A DNA stretch of 64,000 nucleotides from Hyphomonadaceae bacterium (GTDB lineage: Bacteria; Pseudomonadota; Alphaproteobacteria; Caulobacterales; Hyphomonadaceae), in contig JANSYM010000012.1 of the NCBI GenBank assembly GCA_024742355.1, positions 26,091 through 90,090 of the forward strand, read 5' to 3'. This document shows positions 45,506 to 54,195 of the stretch, one piece after another. A program made the translations under genes and the position numbers. The number at the start of each line of letters is the position of its first letter. The stretch's first letter is position 1. A model generated the notes under the pieces. The model did not search any database. It was not told the origin of the DNA and saw nothing but the letters and a program-made list of their open reading frames with translations.

Positions 45506-46114
45506 TTATGTGTTGTGCGGCCCGGACAGTCGTCCGAGGCTTGAATTCAGAAACTGGTCCATATCGAAACTGAGGCCGCCATCGCCCCAATCGACGTCGA
45601 CCAGCATGCGGTCGGGCGTGTCACTCGATTGCAGTTCACAGACCTCAGACAGGCGTGCTGAGGCTTGCAGAGACTGGCGGAAGCTCGCTTCAAGTGTGGA
45701 TGGAATCTGCACCACCAGCCGCTCAACTTGCGGAGGTGCGACGCTTTCCAGCGCTTTCGACACTTCGGCGGCAAGAAACGCTTCGTTCAGGCGTGGAAAC
45801 GCGGCAGCAAAGAAATCCGCGAGTGCCTGATGGCAGGTCAGAGCGGCATTGCGCTCGACCTCGACCAGCGCCTGTTCCAGGCTGGCCAACAACACGCCGG
45901 TATCGACCGGCTCGGGTTCTGGAATGATCGGGGCCTGAAGATCGGGGGCAATCGGCGTATCGCCCTGCGCCTCGGCTTCCGGCGTCGGCTCTGGCTCTGG
46001 CACATAGTCGCTCTGCCCGTCCGGCGCCTGGGTGTGCGATTCAAGCGTTCGCGCTGTCCGGGACAGCGCTTTGACGTCGAATCTGGGAAGGGTCAGCGGC
46101 GACAATCTATTCAT
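45506..46114 (-). CDS. FliH-like protein
   Basis: 202 residues. A Pro/Glu-rich N-terminal half is followed by a helical domain with an export-stator-like C-terminus (PPQVERLVVQIPSTLEASFR). Position between fliF and fliN and overlap with fliF by eight bases support FliH, the regulator of the FliI ATPase. The sequence is divergent, so the call rests mainly on context. Confidence 0.65.
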   Translation of the reverse strand: MNRLSPLTLPRFDVKALSRTARTLESHTQAPDGQSDYVPEPEPTPEAEAQGDTPIAPDLQAPIIPEPEPVDTGVLLASLEQALVEVERNAALTCHQALADFFAAAFPRLNEAFLAAEVSKALESVAPPQVERLVVQIPSTLEASFRQSLQASARLSEVCELQSSDTPDRMLVDVDWGDGGLSFDMDQFLNSSLGRLSGPHNT

Positions 46115-47645
46115 TGGCCGCTATCTTTCGGTCTTCTTTCAGCCAATCCTGCAGCAAGGCTGCGGTCTGCTCCTGATTTTCGCGGGTATAGTCTTTGAGG
46201 TAGTCGATCGGGTCGGTGGCCGAAGCGCCGAACAGGTCTTCTTCGACACTGCCATCTGCGCCGCTGGCGCCTGCCCCGCCTTTGGCCCGCGCCGCGGCGC
46301 CGCCGGAATTGGCGAACATTGGCCGCATCACACCGAAGCCGAGCGCCAGGACGATAACGCCCAGGAAGATGGCCTGCACAGCCGACCAGAGATGTTGCTC
46401 GATCAGGCGCTGCATCATGCCTGGCGCCGGCGTCATCTCCACCTCAGGCAGTTCCTGGAACGGCATCAGCTCAATCGTGATCGTGTCGCCGCGGGCGGAA
46501 TCGAGACCCGCTGCATTGCTGACCAGAGCCTCGAAATCAGCGCGCACCTGTTCCAGCTGTTGGGCAATGTCTGCCGCCGTGAGGTCAAGGCCGAGGGCCT
46601 GCTCATTCAGCAGGACCGCGATCGAGACCCGTTCAATCTGTCCCGGCAGGCGTTCGGTCTGCGTGCGGGTCTCGTTCAGCTCATAGGCAACGGTTTCGCC
46701 TGAATTCTTGCGAGAGCTTTCCGATTGTCCGCCGGCGCCAGCGCCGTCCGGCAGGTTGCTCGCCACTGTCAGATTGCCTGAGCCGCCTTGATTTGTTTCG
46801 CTCGCATCATTCGTGGTTCGCGAGCGGATGACGCGGGATTCAGGGTCGAAGCGCACATCGGAAATGGTCTGGCGCTCGCGGCTGACATCAATGCTGACAG
46901 AGACTTCTGCATTGCCATCCCCCAGCCGCGCGGTGAGCAGGCGCTTGATCTTCTGTTCGAGCACGCCGGCCTGGGTTTCGGCGACGACGGACGGAGCCTC
47001 CGCAACTTCCTTGTTCTGCCCGGCCAGAATGCCGTGGCGTGGGTCGATGACGACCACATCTTCCGGATTGAGGCCCGAAACGGCAAGTGCGACAAGAAAC
47101 TGGATCGCTTCTGCCTGACCGCTGCTCAAGCGCCGCGCCGATGACAATGTGACCGAAGCCGTCGGCGTTGGTTGCGACCGCGAAAAGCCCGAGCGCAGGT
47201 TTGCGCCGATATGCACGCGCGCTGAATCAACCCCCGGCGTGGTCAGGATGGTCCGGGTCAGTTCGCCCTCTTTCGCCCGCCAATAGGCGGCATTGTACAT
47301 TTCCGAGGTGACCGAGAACCCGTTTACATCGTCGAGCAGTTCATAGCCCTGAACGGACTGGCGCGGCAGGCCGTCACGGGCCAGCGCAAAGCGCGTCTTG
47401 TCGCGAATATTGGCAGGAATGAAAATCGCCTCGCCGCGAATGTCATAGGACACGCCGAGCTGTTCGAGCTCATTGATCACTTCCCCGGCCCGAACCGGAT
47501 CCAACCCGGAATAGAGCAAGGACATTGGTTCCTTCATCGTGCCACGCACGAGGAAGGTCATCGCCGCGAGAACACCGAGAACGGTGACACCCAGAATGAT
47601 TTGGCGCTGCAAACTAAGGGATCGCAGAGTGGCGATAAAATCCAT
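46107..47645 (-). CDS. fliF: Flagellar MS-ring protein FliF
   Basis: 512 residues from the ATG at 47645. N-terminal membrane segment (QRQIILGVTVLGVLAAMTFL), ring-building motifs (TRTILTTPGVDSARVHI, VALAVSGLNPEDVVVIDPRHG), and a C-terminal membrane segment near LWSAVQAIFLGVIVLALGF. A longer frame to 47978 runs antisense to fliL and is rejected. FliF anchors FliG on the cytoplasmic side. First gene of fliF-fliH-fliN-fliP-fliG. Confidence 0.95.
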   Translation of the reverse strand: MDFIATLRSLSLQRQIILGVTVLGVLAAMTFLVRGTMKEPMSLLYSGLDPVRAGEVINELEQLGVSYDIRGEAIFIPANIRDKTRFALARDGLPRQSVQGYELLDDVNGFSVTSEMYNAAYWRAKEGELTRTILTTPGVDSARVHIGANLRSGFSRSQPTPTASVTLSSARRLSSGQAEAIQFLVALAVSGLNPEDVVVIDPRHGILAGQNKEVAEAPSVVAETQAGVLEQKIKRLLTARLGDGNAEVSVSIDVSRERQTISDVRFDPESRVIRSRTTNDASETNQGGSGNLTVASNLPDGAGAGGQSESSRKNSGETVAYELNETRTQTERLPGQIERVSIAVLLNEQALGLDLTAADIAQQLEQVRADFEALVSNAAGLDSARGDTITIELMPFQELPEVEMTPAPGMMQRLIEQHLWSAVQAIFLGVIVLALGFGVMRPMFANSGGAAARAKGGAGASGADGSVEEDLFGASATDPIDYLKDYTRENQEQTAALLQDWLKEDRKIAANE

Positions 47646-47704
47646 GTCGAAAAGACCCGAGTTCTCGTTACGGTTGAGTTTGGTTAAAATCTCGGGCGAA
47701 AGCG

Positions 47705-47720
47705 TTAAGGCTTCCTTTAC
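47705..47720 (+). promoter_or_regulatory. CtrA-like box between fliF and fliL
   Basis: TTAA-GGCTTCC-TTTAC, one mismatch from TTAA-N7-TTAAC. It lies 60 bases from the fliF start and 50 from the fliL start in a divergent promoter region, a typical place for CtrA control of early flagellar genes. Confidence 0.45.
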
Positions 47721-47769
47721 TAGGGATTGATTTAAACAGGAAAACAACTTTTGGTTTAGTGAGGCCATC

Positions 47770-48279
47770 ATGAGTGCGCAGGACGACACGAATCCGGAAG
47801 CGGAAGCCGCCCCGAAATCTGGTCTGAACATGATGGGTCTTATGGTCCTCGGCCTGGCCTGCGCCACAACCTCTTTTGCCAGTGTGTTTTTCCTCGCGCC
47901 GTCGCCCGCGCCAGCAGCCACCGTCGCGGATGCCGCCGAGGCGGAATACGTCCCGGTCGAGAAACCGCCAACCGCCAAGGCCCAAACCTATACGCCCGTG
48001 CAGGAAATCCTGATTACGATCGGCAACGCTCCGGCGACTCGATATTTGAAAATGCAGGTTTCGGTGGCGACCGAGAAATCGAAAGCCAAGGACGTCAAAT
48101 CCGCCGAAACCGCCCTGATCGATGCATTCCTGCTCTATCTTCGTTCGGTCGAAGTGTCCGATTTCGAAGACCCGAATTTCTACAATCACATGCGCGAACA
48201 ACTCGCTCGCCGCGCAGACCTCGTCCTCGGCGACGGGGTGTCCAAGGGCGTCATGATCACTGAGTTTTTGTTGAGGTAG
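47770..48279 (+). CDS. fliL: Flagellar basal-body protein FliL
   Basis: 169 residues: N-terminal tail, one membrane segment (about 20-45), an Ala/Pro linker, and a FliL periplasmic domain (ATRYLKMQVSVATE and EQLARRADLVLGDG). First gene of a three-gene operon with DUF6468 and MotE-like genes. This is the conventional FliL copy; the other lies at 30642. Confidence 0.9.
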   Translation: MSAQDDTNPEAEAAPKSGLNMMGLMVLGLACATTSFASVFFLAPSPAPAATVADAAEAEYVPVEKPPTAKAQTYTPVQEILITIGNAPATRYLKMQVSVATEKSKAKDVKSAETALIDAFLLYLRSVEVSDFEDPNFYNHMREQLARRADLVLGDGVSKGVMITEFLLR

Positions 48280-48282
48280 TGC

Positions 48283-48804
48283 GTGTTAGTTTCTCCATTT
48301 GATATTGCGATCATCCTGATCTCCTCCATTGCCTGCATTTACTGCATGGTGCTGAGCCGGAGACTGCGCGCCCTGCAGAACACGCGAAACGGCCTGGGCG
48401 CGACGATCAAGGCGCTGTCTGACTCGATCAGCGCTGTGTCTGCGACGACAGACGAAACCCGCTACCATGCCGGCGAGCTGGCGACGCGCCTCGCCCACCT
48501 GATCGAAGAGGCCAAGACCTCCTGCGCCCGGGTCGAAGGCCTGATGCGCGATCTCGAACAAGCCCCGCCGCCTGCGCCGCAACCGGTCCAGTATGCACCT
48601 GCGCCGGCCGCCCCGGTGGCGCAGCAAACCGCTGACGAGATGCGCGAGGCCCTGGCTTTGTCGAATGCACGGCTGCGCGAGATCACCGACCTCATGCACC
48701 GGATGAAACATATGTCTGAAGAATCAGCGGCGACCGCCCAGCGCGACATGGACACAACCGATTCGCGTCCCGTCCAACTGAGATCCAGAATGAAAGTGGT
48801 GTAA
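48283..48804 (+). CDS. DUF6468-type flagellar-locus membrane protein
   Basis: 173 residues from a GTG (GAGG upstream). One N-terminal membrane segment (~residues 6-22), then a long helical region and a Pro/Ala-rich linker. It resembles the DUF6468 proteins next to fliL in Caulobacterales, one of which (PflI) affects flagellum positioning. It starts four bases after fliL. Confidence 0.65.
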   Translation: MLVSPFDIAIILISSIACIYCMVLSRRLRALQNTRNGLGATIKALSDSISAVSATTDETRYHAGELATRLAHLIEEAKTSCARVEGLMRDLEQAPPPAPQPVQYAPAPAAPVAQQTADEMREALALSNARLREITDLMHRMKHMSEESAATAQRDMDTTDSRPVQLRSRMKVV

Positions 48805-48807
48805 GTC

Positions 48808-49440
48808 ATGGGTGCGAAAGCGGCTAATCGAACGAATGTCTTGCTCACCCTGGGCCTGTTATTCACCGTAGCAGCCGCCTCACGGCTGGTGCCAAGCAGT
48901 GTCGCCTCGCCAAACGGCGCCGACGCGGCCACTGGCGCGACAGCTGCAACTGCCCTCGCGGCCGCCGCGGCATCGCCCGAACACACCCCAGTCCGCTCGA
49001 AACTGACCGACATTACCGGCCAGATCTGTTTTGCCGAGGACATGGCCGACGCCATGGCTGCGGATCAGTTGCGACTGTCCACCGAAATCAACAAACTCAA
49101 CGAGCGCGAACTCGAACTCGAGGCCTGGGCAACCGAGCTCGAACAGACCCGCGCCGACCTCAGCACCTTGCAGGCGACGCTCGACACGCGCTGGCAGGAC
49201 ATGCAAGCCTTTGCCAGCGAAGATCTGCAGCATCTGGCGCAAATGTATGGCGCCATGAAGCCAGACCAGGCGGCAACCATTTTCAATCAGATGGACCCCG
49301 GCTTCGCGGCCGGATTCCTGCGTCTGTTGAACAGCGAACAAGCCGGTCTGATCATGGCCAATATGGAATCCCAGCAGGCCTATATTGTCAGCGTCCGCCT
49401 GGCGAGCATCAATGAAGACCTGCGCCGCAACGATTCCTAG
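48808..49440 (+). CDS. MotE-like flagellar protein
   Basis: 210 residues. An N-terminal membrane or signal segment, a coiled coil (residues ~85-135), and an MgtE-N-like repeat domain (MYGAMKPDQAATIFNQMDP) characteristic of MotE. In Sinorhizobium, MotE is a periplasmic chaperone of MotC; the only MotC candidate here is at 33808. Third gene of the fliL operon. Confidence 0.75.
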   Translation: MGAKAANRTNVLLTLGLLFTVAAASRLVPSSVASPNGADAATGATAATALAAAAASPEHTPVRSKLTDITGQICFAEDMADAMAADQLRLSTEINKLNERELELEAWATELEQTRADLSTLQATLDTRWQDMQAFASEDLQHLAQMYGAMKPDQAATIFNQMDPGFAAGFLRLLNSEQAGLIMANMESQQAYIVSVRLASINEDLRRNDS

Positions 49441-49481
49441 GCCGGGTGGCGAGCCCCACGTTAACAACTTAAAATAGAATT

Positions 49482-49497
49482 TGGCCCGGTTCTTGCC
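49482..49497 (+). promoter_or_regulatory. Sigma-54 promoter
   Basis: TGGCCCG-GTTC-TTGCC: GG and GC separated by ten bases, one mismatch in the -24 block of TGGCACG-N4-TTGCW. It lies 36 bases upstream of the gene at 49534. Sigma-54 drives late flagellar genes in Caulobacter. Confidence 0.7.
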
Positions 49498-49533
49498 TTA
49501 ACCATATGGATTGGTAAATGGCAGGTTAATCTG

Positions 49534-49929
49534 ATGGCCTTAGGCAATTCTGGCGCACCTCTGCGTATTCGGCGACAGACCTGGATCACGCGCGCGGATC
49601 TGAAAGCGAACCGGGACTGGATCTATGTCTACGGGGACAATGTCAAACGCGAAGGCCGCCGCGGCCTGGCGCGCGAAATGCGCGGCGAACCCAACGCCCA
49701 CGCGATTTCCGTGAGCTGGGGCCCATTCGACCCATTCCTGCCGGAGACATTACAGGATGCGAAACGCGAGATCGCGCAAGATCTTGCCGCGCTGGCGGCG
49801 CGCAAGGCCGCTCATATCATCTGGCCAATGGCCGGAATCGTGCCTGAATTCCTGACCATGCCCGACGAGCTGTACCATTTTCTGCGACGCGAAGCGCGGC
49901 GATTGCTACAGGTTGCGGACCCGGCCTAG
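49534..49929 (+). CDS. Unknown protein with YGDN motif, sigma-54 promoter
   Basis: 131 residues. The block DWIYVYGDNVKREGRRG, then AREMRGEPNAHAI, resembles a phage- and bacteria-borne family (DUF7831-like) with the pattern YVFGDN---GxGGQA--MRG-PNA. Function unknown. It sits at the end of the flagellar locus behind a strong sigma-54 promoter, which points to late-flagellar co-regulation. Confidence 0.65.
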   Translation: MALGNSGAPLRIRRQTWITRADLKANRDWIYVYGDNVKREGRRGLAREMRGEPNAHAISVSWGPFDPFLPETLQDAKREIAQDLAALAARKAAHIIWPMAGIVPEFLTMPDELYHFLRREARRLLQVADPA

Positions 49930-50028
49930 GCTCTCTGCCCACCTGCTAAGTCATTGATGCAGCGCGGTTAACGCTAATTAAAACAACCTGAGGTAGATTT
50001 TTCCGGATTACATATTCTGGAGATCACC

Positions 50029-51102
50029 ATGCAGGCCGCTGTTAAAGAGCAAGAGATAGAGCAGAGCCCAGCGCCGCAACCCAGCGAACGCTCCCTGATT
50101 TTCCGTCGCTGCAAAGCGGCATTCCAGGAAATCCAGAAACACGGCACGCCGCCGGACCCGACCACCTATGCCCTGTGGTATGCCTATGTCGCCAGAACGC
50201 CGCCAGCGGTCACCGTTGCGGTCGACAAGCTGTTGGCCAGCGGCCGCGCCCTGGACCGTTATGAGTTGGCTGAAATCCACCGTGAATATCTTGCCGATAA
50301 CAGCGCTGAAGCTGCACAGGAAGCGATCGGAAAAGAATTTGAAGAGAGCATCCAGGATGTCTCCAAACTGATTCAGTCCGGCATGTCGCAGAACGCAGAG
50401 TTCTGCTCGACCCTGCATGGGATCGAGACCTCCACGAATACCGACGATGCCGATCAGGACTTCAAATCAATGCTGTCTCACCTGGTCGGAGAAAGCCTGA
50501 AAATGGCGGAGGCCTCCTCTCGCCTGAGCCAGGGCCTGCTGGAAACGCAGGCGCGCGTCCAGAAACTGAATGAGGAGCTTGAACAAGCGAAACAGCAAAG
50601 TCTGCTCGATCCTTTGACGGCCGTCTGCAATCGCCGCGCCTTTGAAGATCGTATGAAATGGCAGATTGAAGACGCGCGCGCCAATGGCTCAACCTTCTGC
50701 CTGGTTCTGGCGGATCTGGATGAGTTCAAGCGCGTCAATGACACTTACGGTCACCAGACCGGGGATGAGGTCTTGAAAAAGTTTGCCTCTCTGGTGTTCG
50801 AGCTCACCAAAGGCCAGGATCTGGTGGCGCGTTATGGCGGCGACGAGTTTGCAATCATCCTGCCGAACATCGAGATCACGTCAGCGTATAATCTGATGGT
50901 GTCGATCAAGCACAAGTTTGAAGGCGCGCGTATGCCGACCAATTCCGGGGCGTCCGGATCTGCCATGGCAACCGCTTCTTTCGGCATCAGCGCCTATAAG
51001 GACCGTCGCACCGGCGAAGACATGGTCACCGCCGCCGACACGGCGCTCAGCCGCGCGAAGACAACTGGCCGTAACCGCGTCTGCGCCGAAGGGCTGTCAT
51101 AA
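50029..51102 (+). CDS. GGDEF diguanylate cyclase with novel N-terminal domain
   Basis: 357 residues. An N-terminal helical domain (about 1-150, ALWYAYVARTPP region) and a coiled coil (about 155-195) lead into a GGDEF domain with an intact GGDEF motif near residue 270. The product-inhibition position reads KGQD in place of RxxD, so feedback inhibition is probably lost. No membrane segment. Expected reaction: 2 GTP to c-di-GMP. Confidence 0.85.
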   Translation: MQAAVKEQEIEQSPAPQPSERSLIFRRCKAAFQEIQKHGTPPDPTTYALWYAYVARTPPAVTVAVDKLLASGRALDRYELAEIHREYLADNSAEAAQEAIGKEFEESIQDVSKLIQSGMSQNAEFCSTLHGIETSTNTDDADQDFKSMLSHLVGESLKMAEASSRLSQGLLETQARVQKLNEELEQAKQQSLLDPLTAVCNRRAFEDRMKWQIEDARANGSTFCLVLADLDEFKRVNDTYGHQTGDEVLKKFASLVFELTKGQDLVARYGGDEFAIILPNIEITSAYNLMVSIKHKFEGARMPTNSGASGSAMATASFGISAYKDRRTGEDMVTAADTALSRAKTTGRNRVCAEGLS

Positions 51103-51138
51103 GAAAACGGGTGCGAGCAGATATCCGCGCGCACCCGT
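51101..51138 (-). terminator. Intrinsic terminator for MAPEG gene
   Basis: ACGGGTGCG pairs with CGCACCCGT; on the minus strand the stem is followed by TTTTCTT. It lies just past the stop of the MAPEG-family gene. Confidence 0.8.
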
Positions 51139-51156
51139 ATCCTGACATCGCGTATC

Positions 51157-51600
51157 TCAGAGCGCGGGAACCACACTGACAATCAGCGCGATGGCGATGA
51201 CCAGCGAAGAGAGCGCAGTGAGGCCGGCTCCTGCGGCCCGCATCAGGACGAAACTCGATCCGGACCCTTGCGCGTCAACCAGATGAGAGCCCGACAGGCT
51301 CGAAAAGCCGATCGCGTGCAGCAAGCGCGCGACAAGAAAGACGGAGGCTGTGCCCAGCACGATCAGAGTCTGTCCAAACATCACCTCATACAGCGTCAGC
51401 ACGATCAGGAAGATGGCGGCATTTTCCGCCAGGTTGCCATGGCGGCGAACGAGGCGCTCGAGCTTCATGTCGCCGTCAACGCCGACCCCTTTCTTGGCGC
51501 CGGTGCGATAGGTGCCGACGCTCAGCATGAGCAGGATTTGCAGGACGAGCAGGCTGCCGCCCAACAAGGCCGCATAAGTGGGGGTGTGAAGCGTTTCCAT
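51157..51600 (-). CDS. MAPEG-family membrane protein
   Basis: 147 residues, four membrane segments, with RRHGNLAENAAIF and LVARLLHAIGF fitting the MAPEG family (glutathione-linked membrane enzymes). The ATG at 51600 has GGAG nine bases before. It lies downstream of the oxidoreductase gene and may share its transcript. Confidence 0.8.
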   Translation of the reverse strand: METLHTPTYAALLGGSLLVLQILLMLSVGTYRTGAKKGVGVDGDMKLERLVRRHGNLAENAAIFLIVLTLYEVMFGQTLIVLGTASVFLVARLLHAIGFSSLSGSHLVDAQGSGSSFVLMRAAGAGLTALSSLVIAIALIVSVVPAL

Positions 51601-51634
51601 CTGAATTCTCCGTGTCTTGAAATCTAGGGCCGTA

Positions 51635-52618
51635 TCAGACGGCGTTAGGGACCAGCAGCACTTTGCCATCCCGGCCACTGGCGGCGGCGCGGTTCACGGC
51701 GTCACCGATTTCTTCCAGCGGGAAGCGTGAATCAATTCGCGTCTTGATTGCGCCGCTGGCGATCAGCGGGACCAGAGCGCCCATGGCCGCCTGTTTCTGC
51801 TCCTGGCTGGCCGTGGTGTACCATTGTTGCAACCAGAACCCTCTCGGGCGCACATCATTGGCGATCAGGGCGCGCATGTTCAGCTCCGGAAATTTCCCTG
51901 AGAGCGTGCCATAGACGACGATGGAACCGCCATATCCTAGCGTCTCAACCAGGCGCTCAAACGTGTCGCCGCCGACACAATCCATGGCCAGCTTGATCTC
52001 CGCGCCGCCGGTTGCTGCTTGAACCCGCTCGGCGAGATCCGGACCATCGACGAGCGCGACAGTGGCACCAAGCGATTTGAGCGGCAGGATCAGGTCTTCG
52101 CGGCGGACAATATTGACCGTGTTGATGCCTTTCTGAGCGGCCAGCTGAATGACCATCTCACCCACAGCGGAATTGGCGGCGCTCTGAATGATCCAGTCGC
52201 CAGGCTCAAGATCGGCAAAGTCAGCCAGCATCAGGTGCGCGGTCATCGGATTGACCGCCAGCATGGACAATTGTTCCACGTCTCCGGGCGGTGCCGGGAT
52301 GAACCCAGCGGCCGGCGCGACAATCTCATCGCGCCATGTGCCGCCGACGCCGGCCAGCAAGACGTTCTGTCCGACCTGCAAATGCTCGACGCCGGCGCCA
52401 AGCTCGACCACGGTTCCGACGCCCTCGCCGCCTGGAATGGCCGGCAGGTCCGGCGCGGCCGCGTATTGACCGGAAATCTGCAACAGGTTGGCCGGATGGA
52501 TTGGCGTGGCGAGGACTTTCACGCGCGCTTCGCCAGCGCCGGGGGTTCGATCCTGAACCTGTTTCAGCTCGAGGACATCTGCAGGATTGCCGAGGGTTTC
52601 GTGTTCGATGATTTTCAT
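51635..52618 (-). CDS. Zinc-free MDR oxidoreductase, enoyl reductase-like
   Basis: 327 residues from the ATG at 52618 (GGAG upstream). A medium-chain reductase fold with GGEGVGTVVELGAGV and a nucleotide-binding region (QSAANSAVGEMVIQLAAQKG) that matches 2-enoyl thioester reductases (MECR/ETR-like) and quinone reductases. No zinc ligands. Likely NADPH-dependent reduction of an enone or enoyl substrate. The LysR gene at 52766 is divergent and is probably its regulator. Confidence 0.8.
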   Translation of the reverse strand: MKIIEHETLGNPADVLELKQVQDRTPGAGEARVKVLATPIHPANLLQISGQYAAAPDLPAIPGGEGVGTVVELGAGVEHLQVGQNVLLAGVGGTWRDEIVAPAAGFIPAPPGDVEQLSMLAVNPMTAHLMLADFADLEPGDWIIQSAANSAVGEMVIQLAAQKGINTVNIVRREDLILPLKSLGATVALVDGPDLAERVQAATGGAEIKLAMDCVGGDTFERLVETLGYGGSIVVYGTLSGKFPELNMRALIANDVRPRGFWLQQWYTTASQEQKQAAMGALVPLIASGAIKTRIDSRFPLEEIGDAVNRAAASGRDGKVLLVPNAV

Positions 52619-52765
52619 GTCGGTCTCCAACCGGTTTCTAATGTCGAAACCGCTAGATATGAGCACCTAGTCACTGGAAAAATCGCCTGATTTGCCCAAT
52701 TGTATTGCTTTTTCGGCAATAATCGAACAAGAACACGGTCAGGTCCCACGATGAGGATTGACCGC

Positions 52766-53665
52766 ATGGATCGACTTCGCGCCATTGAGTATTTCACCAA
52801 AGTCGCCGAGCTCGGCAGTTTCACCGCGGCTGCACGTGCTATCGGGGTCCCGGCGTCGTCAATCTCGCGCCGCATTCAGGACCTGGAATCCCACCTCGGG
52901 ACCAGCCTGCTCAATCGCACCACGCGCAGCGTCAGCCTGACCGAGCTGGGCAGTGTCTATCTCGAACAGGTGCGGCCAGCGCTGAAATCCCTGTCGCATG
53001 CCAAGGCCCTGCTCACGGACCGGCCGAGCGCGCCGAGCGGCCTCCTCCGCATCACCGCCAATCCGGGCTATGGCCGCCTCTTGCTGATGCCGGCCATACA
53101 CAAGCTGCGCGCCAGGTTTCCGGACCTCATCCTTGATGTCGAACTGACCGACCAGGTCTACAATCTTGCCAGTCACGAAGTCGACATTGCCATCCGCGCG
53201 ACGACGGAGCTGCCGGAACGTTCCATTGCCCGGAAACTTGCTGATAGCGAGATGAAGCTGGTCGCTTCGCCGACCTATCTCGCCGAACATGGAACGCCGC
53301 GTGTCCTTGACGACCTGAAGGCGCACCGCACTTTGATGTATCGCGGTCCGAACCGACTGATCCATTGGCAGGCCCGGACCGAGGATGGCTGGCAGGAGGT
53401 GCAGACGCATCCTGTCTTCATCTGCAATGTCGGCCGCGAACTGGTCGAGCAAGCCCTGACCGGCGCCGGCCTCGGCCTGTTCTTTGGCTGGGGCGTTGAA
53501 CCCGAACTGGCGGCCGGTGATCTCGTCGAAGTGACGCTCGAGGACGCTGACCTGTCCATCACCCGCAGTGAAAGCGGCGGCATCTATCTGCTCTACAATC
53601 AGCCGAAATACAGGCTCAACAAGATCAAGGCGACGGTGGATTTCCTGTTGACGGAGCTGGCCTGA
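52766..53665 (+). CDS. LysR-family regulator
   Basis: About 299 residues from the ATG at 52766 (GAGGA eight bases before). N-terminal winged helix (MDRLRAIEYFTKVAELGSF, SSISRRIQDLE) and co-inducer domain. Divergent from the MDR oxidoreductase gene, its probable target. Confidence 0.85.
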   Translation: MDRLRAIEYFTKVAELGSFTAAARAIGVPASSISRRIQDLESHLGTSLLNRTTRSVSLTELGSVYLEQVRPALKSLSHAKALLTDRPSAPSGLLRITANPGYGRLLLMPAIHKLRARFPDLILDVELTDQVYNLASHEVDIAIRATTELPERSIARKLADSEMKLVASPTYLAEHGTPRVLDDLKAHRTLMYRGPNRLIHWQARTEDGWQEVQTHPVFICNVGRELVEQALTGAGLGLFFGWGVEPELAAGDLVEVTLEDADLSITRSESGGIYLLYNQPKYRLNKIKATVDFLLTELA

Positions 53666-53675
53666 TCAGTCCGGC

Positions 53676-54182
53676 TCACTCGCTCACAGACTCCAGATAT
53701 GCAATCACCGCCGCCCGGTCCGCCGCGTCCTGCAGGCGAAAGCCCATGGCTGTGCCGCGCGCCATCTGCGATGGGTTCTGCAGCCAGGCATCGAGGGTTT
53801 CGTCCGTCCAGACCAGGTCGAGGCCCTGCAAGGCACGGCTATAACGGTAGCCGGGGACAGTTCCTGCGGCGCGGCCGATGACGCCGCGATGCATCGGCCC
53901 GACCCGGTTCTGGTCGAGCGAATGGCAGGCGCCGCACTGGCGCTGATAGACACGCTCACCGCGTTCGATCAGGGCACCCGCTTCATGGGTACCCGCCTCG
54001 GAGACCTCGCCCTGATCCGAGATATGGATCGCCATTGAGGGTGGGTTGATCTCAGTGGATGCGGCGGGCGGCGGCTCCGAGGCGGGTTCGGTGAGAGCGG
54101 GCGCGGTTTGCGGCGCCCCGCACCCGGCCAGAAGCCACAGGGCGCTGGGCAGCACACAAAAACGCAATAGGGCGCGGGTCAT
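53676..54182 (-). CDS. Membrane-anchored c-type cytochrome
   Basis: 168 residues. Lipoprotein signal (lipobox LAGC, Cys21), a Pro-rich linker, and one haem site CGACH (residues 83-87). A Met such as that in ARGTAMGF is the probable sixth ligand. Of the cytochrome c2/c550 type, likely lipid-anchored in the periplasm. Third gene after the ECF sigma factor and ferritin-like gene. Confidence 0.85.
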   Translation of the reverse strand: MTRALLRFCVLPSALWLLAGCGAPQTAPALTEPASEPPPAASTEINPPSMAIHISDQGEVSEAGTHEAGALIERGERVYQRQCGACHSLDQNRVGPMHRGVIGRAAGTVPGYRYSRALQGLDLVWTDETLDAWLQNPSQMARGTAMGFRLQDAADRAAVIAYLESVSE

Positions 54183-54195
54183 GGGTCAGGCGCGC

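Noticed and set aside
47646..47978. N-terminal extension of FliF
   Set aside because: It runs through the divergent fliL gene and its promoter. The ATG at 47645 gives the normal FliF N-terminus.
49970..49985. CtrA box upstream of the second diguanylate cyclase
   Set aside because: TTAACGCTAATTAA has a six-base rather than seven-base spacer, so it does not match the consensus.
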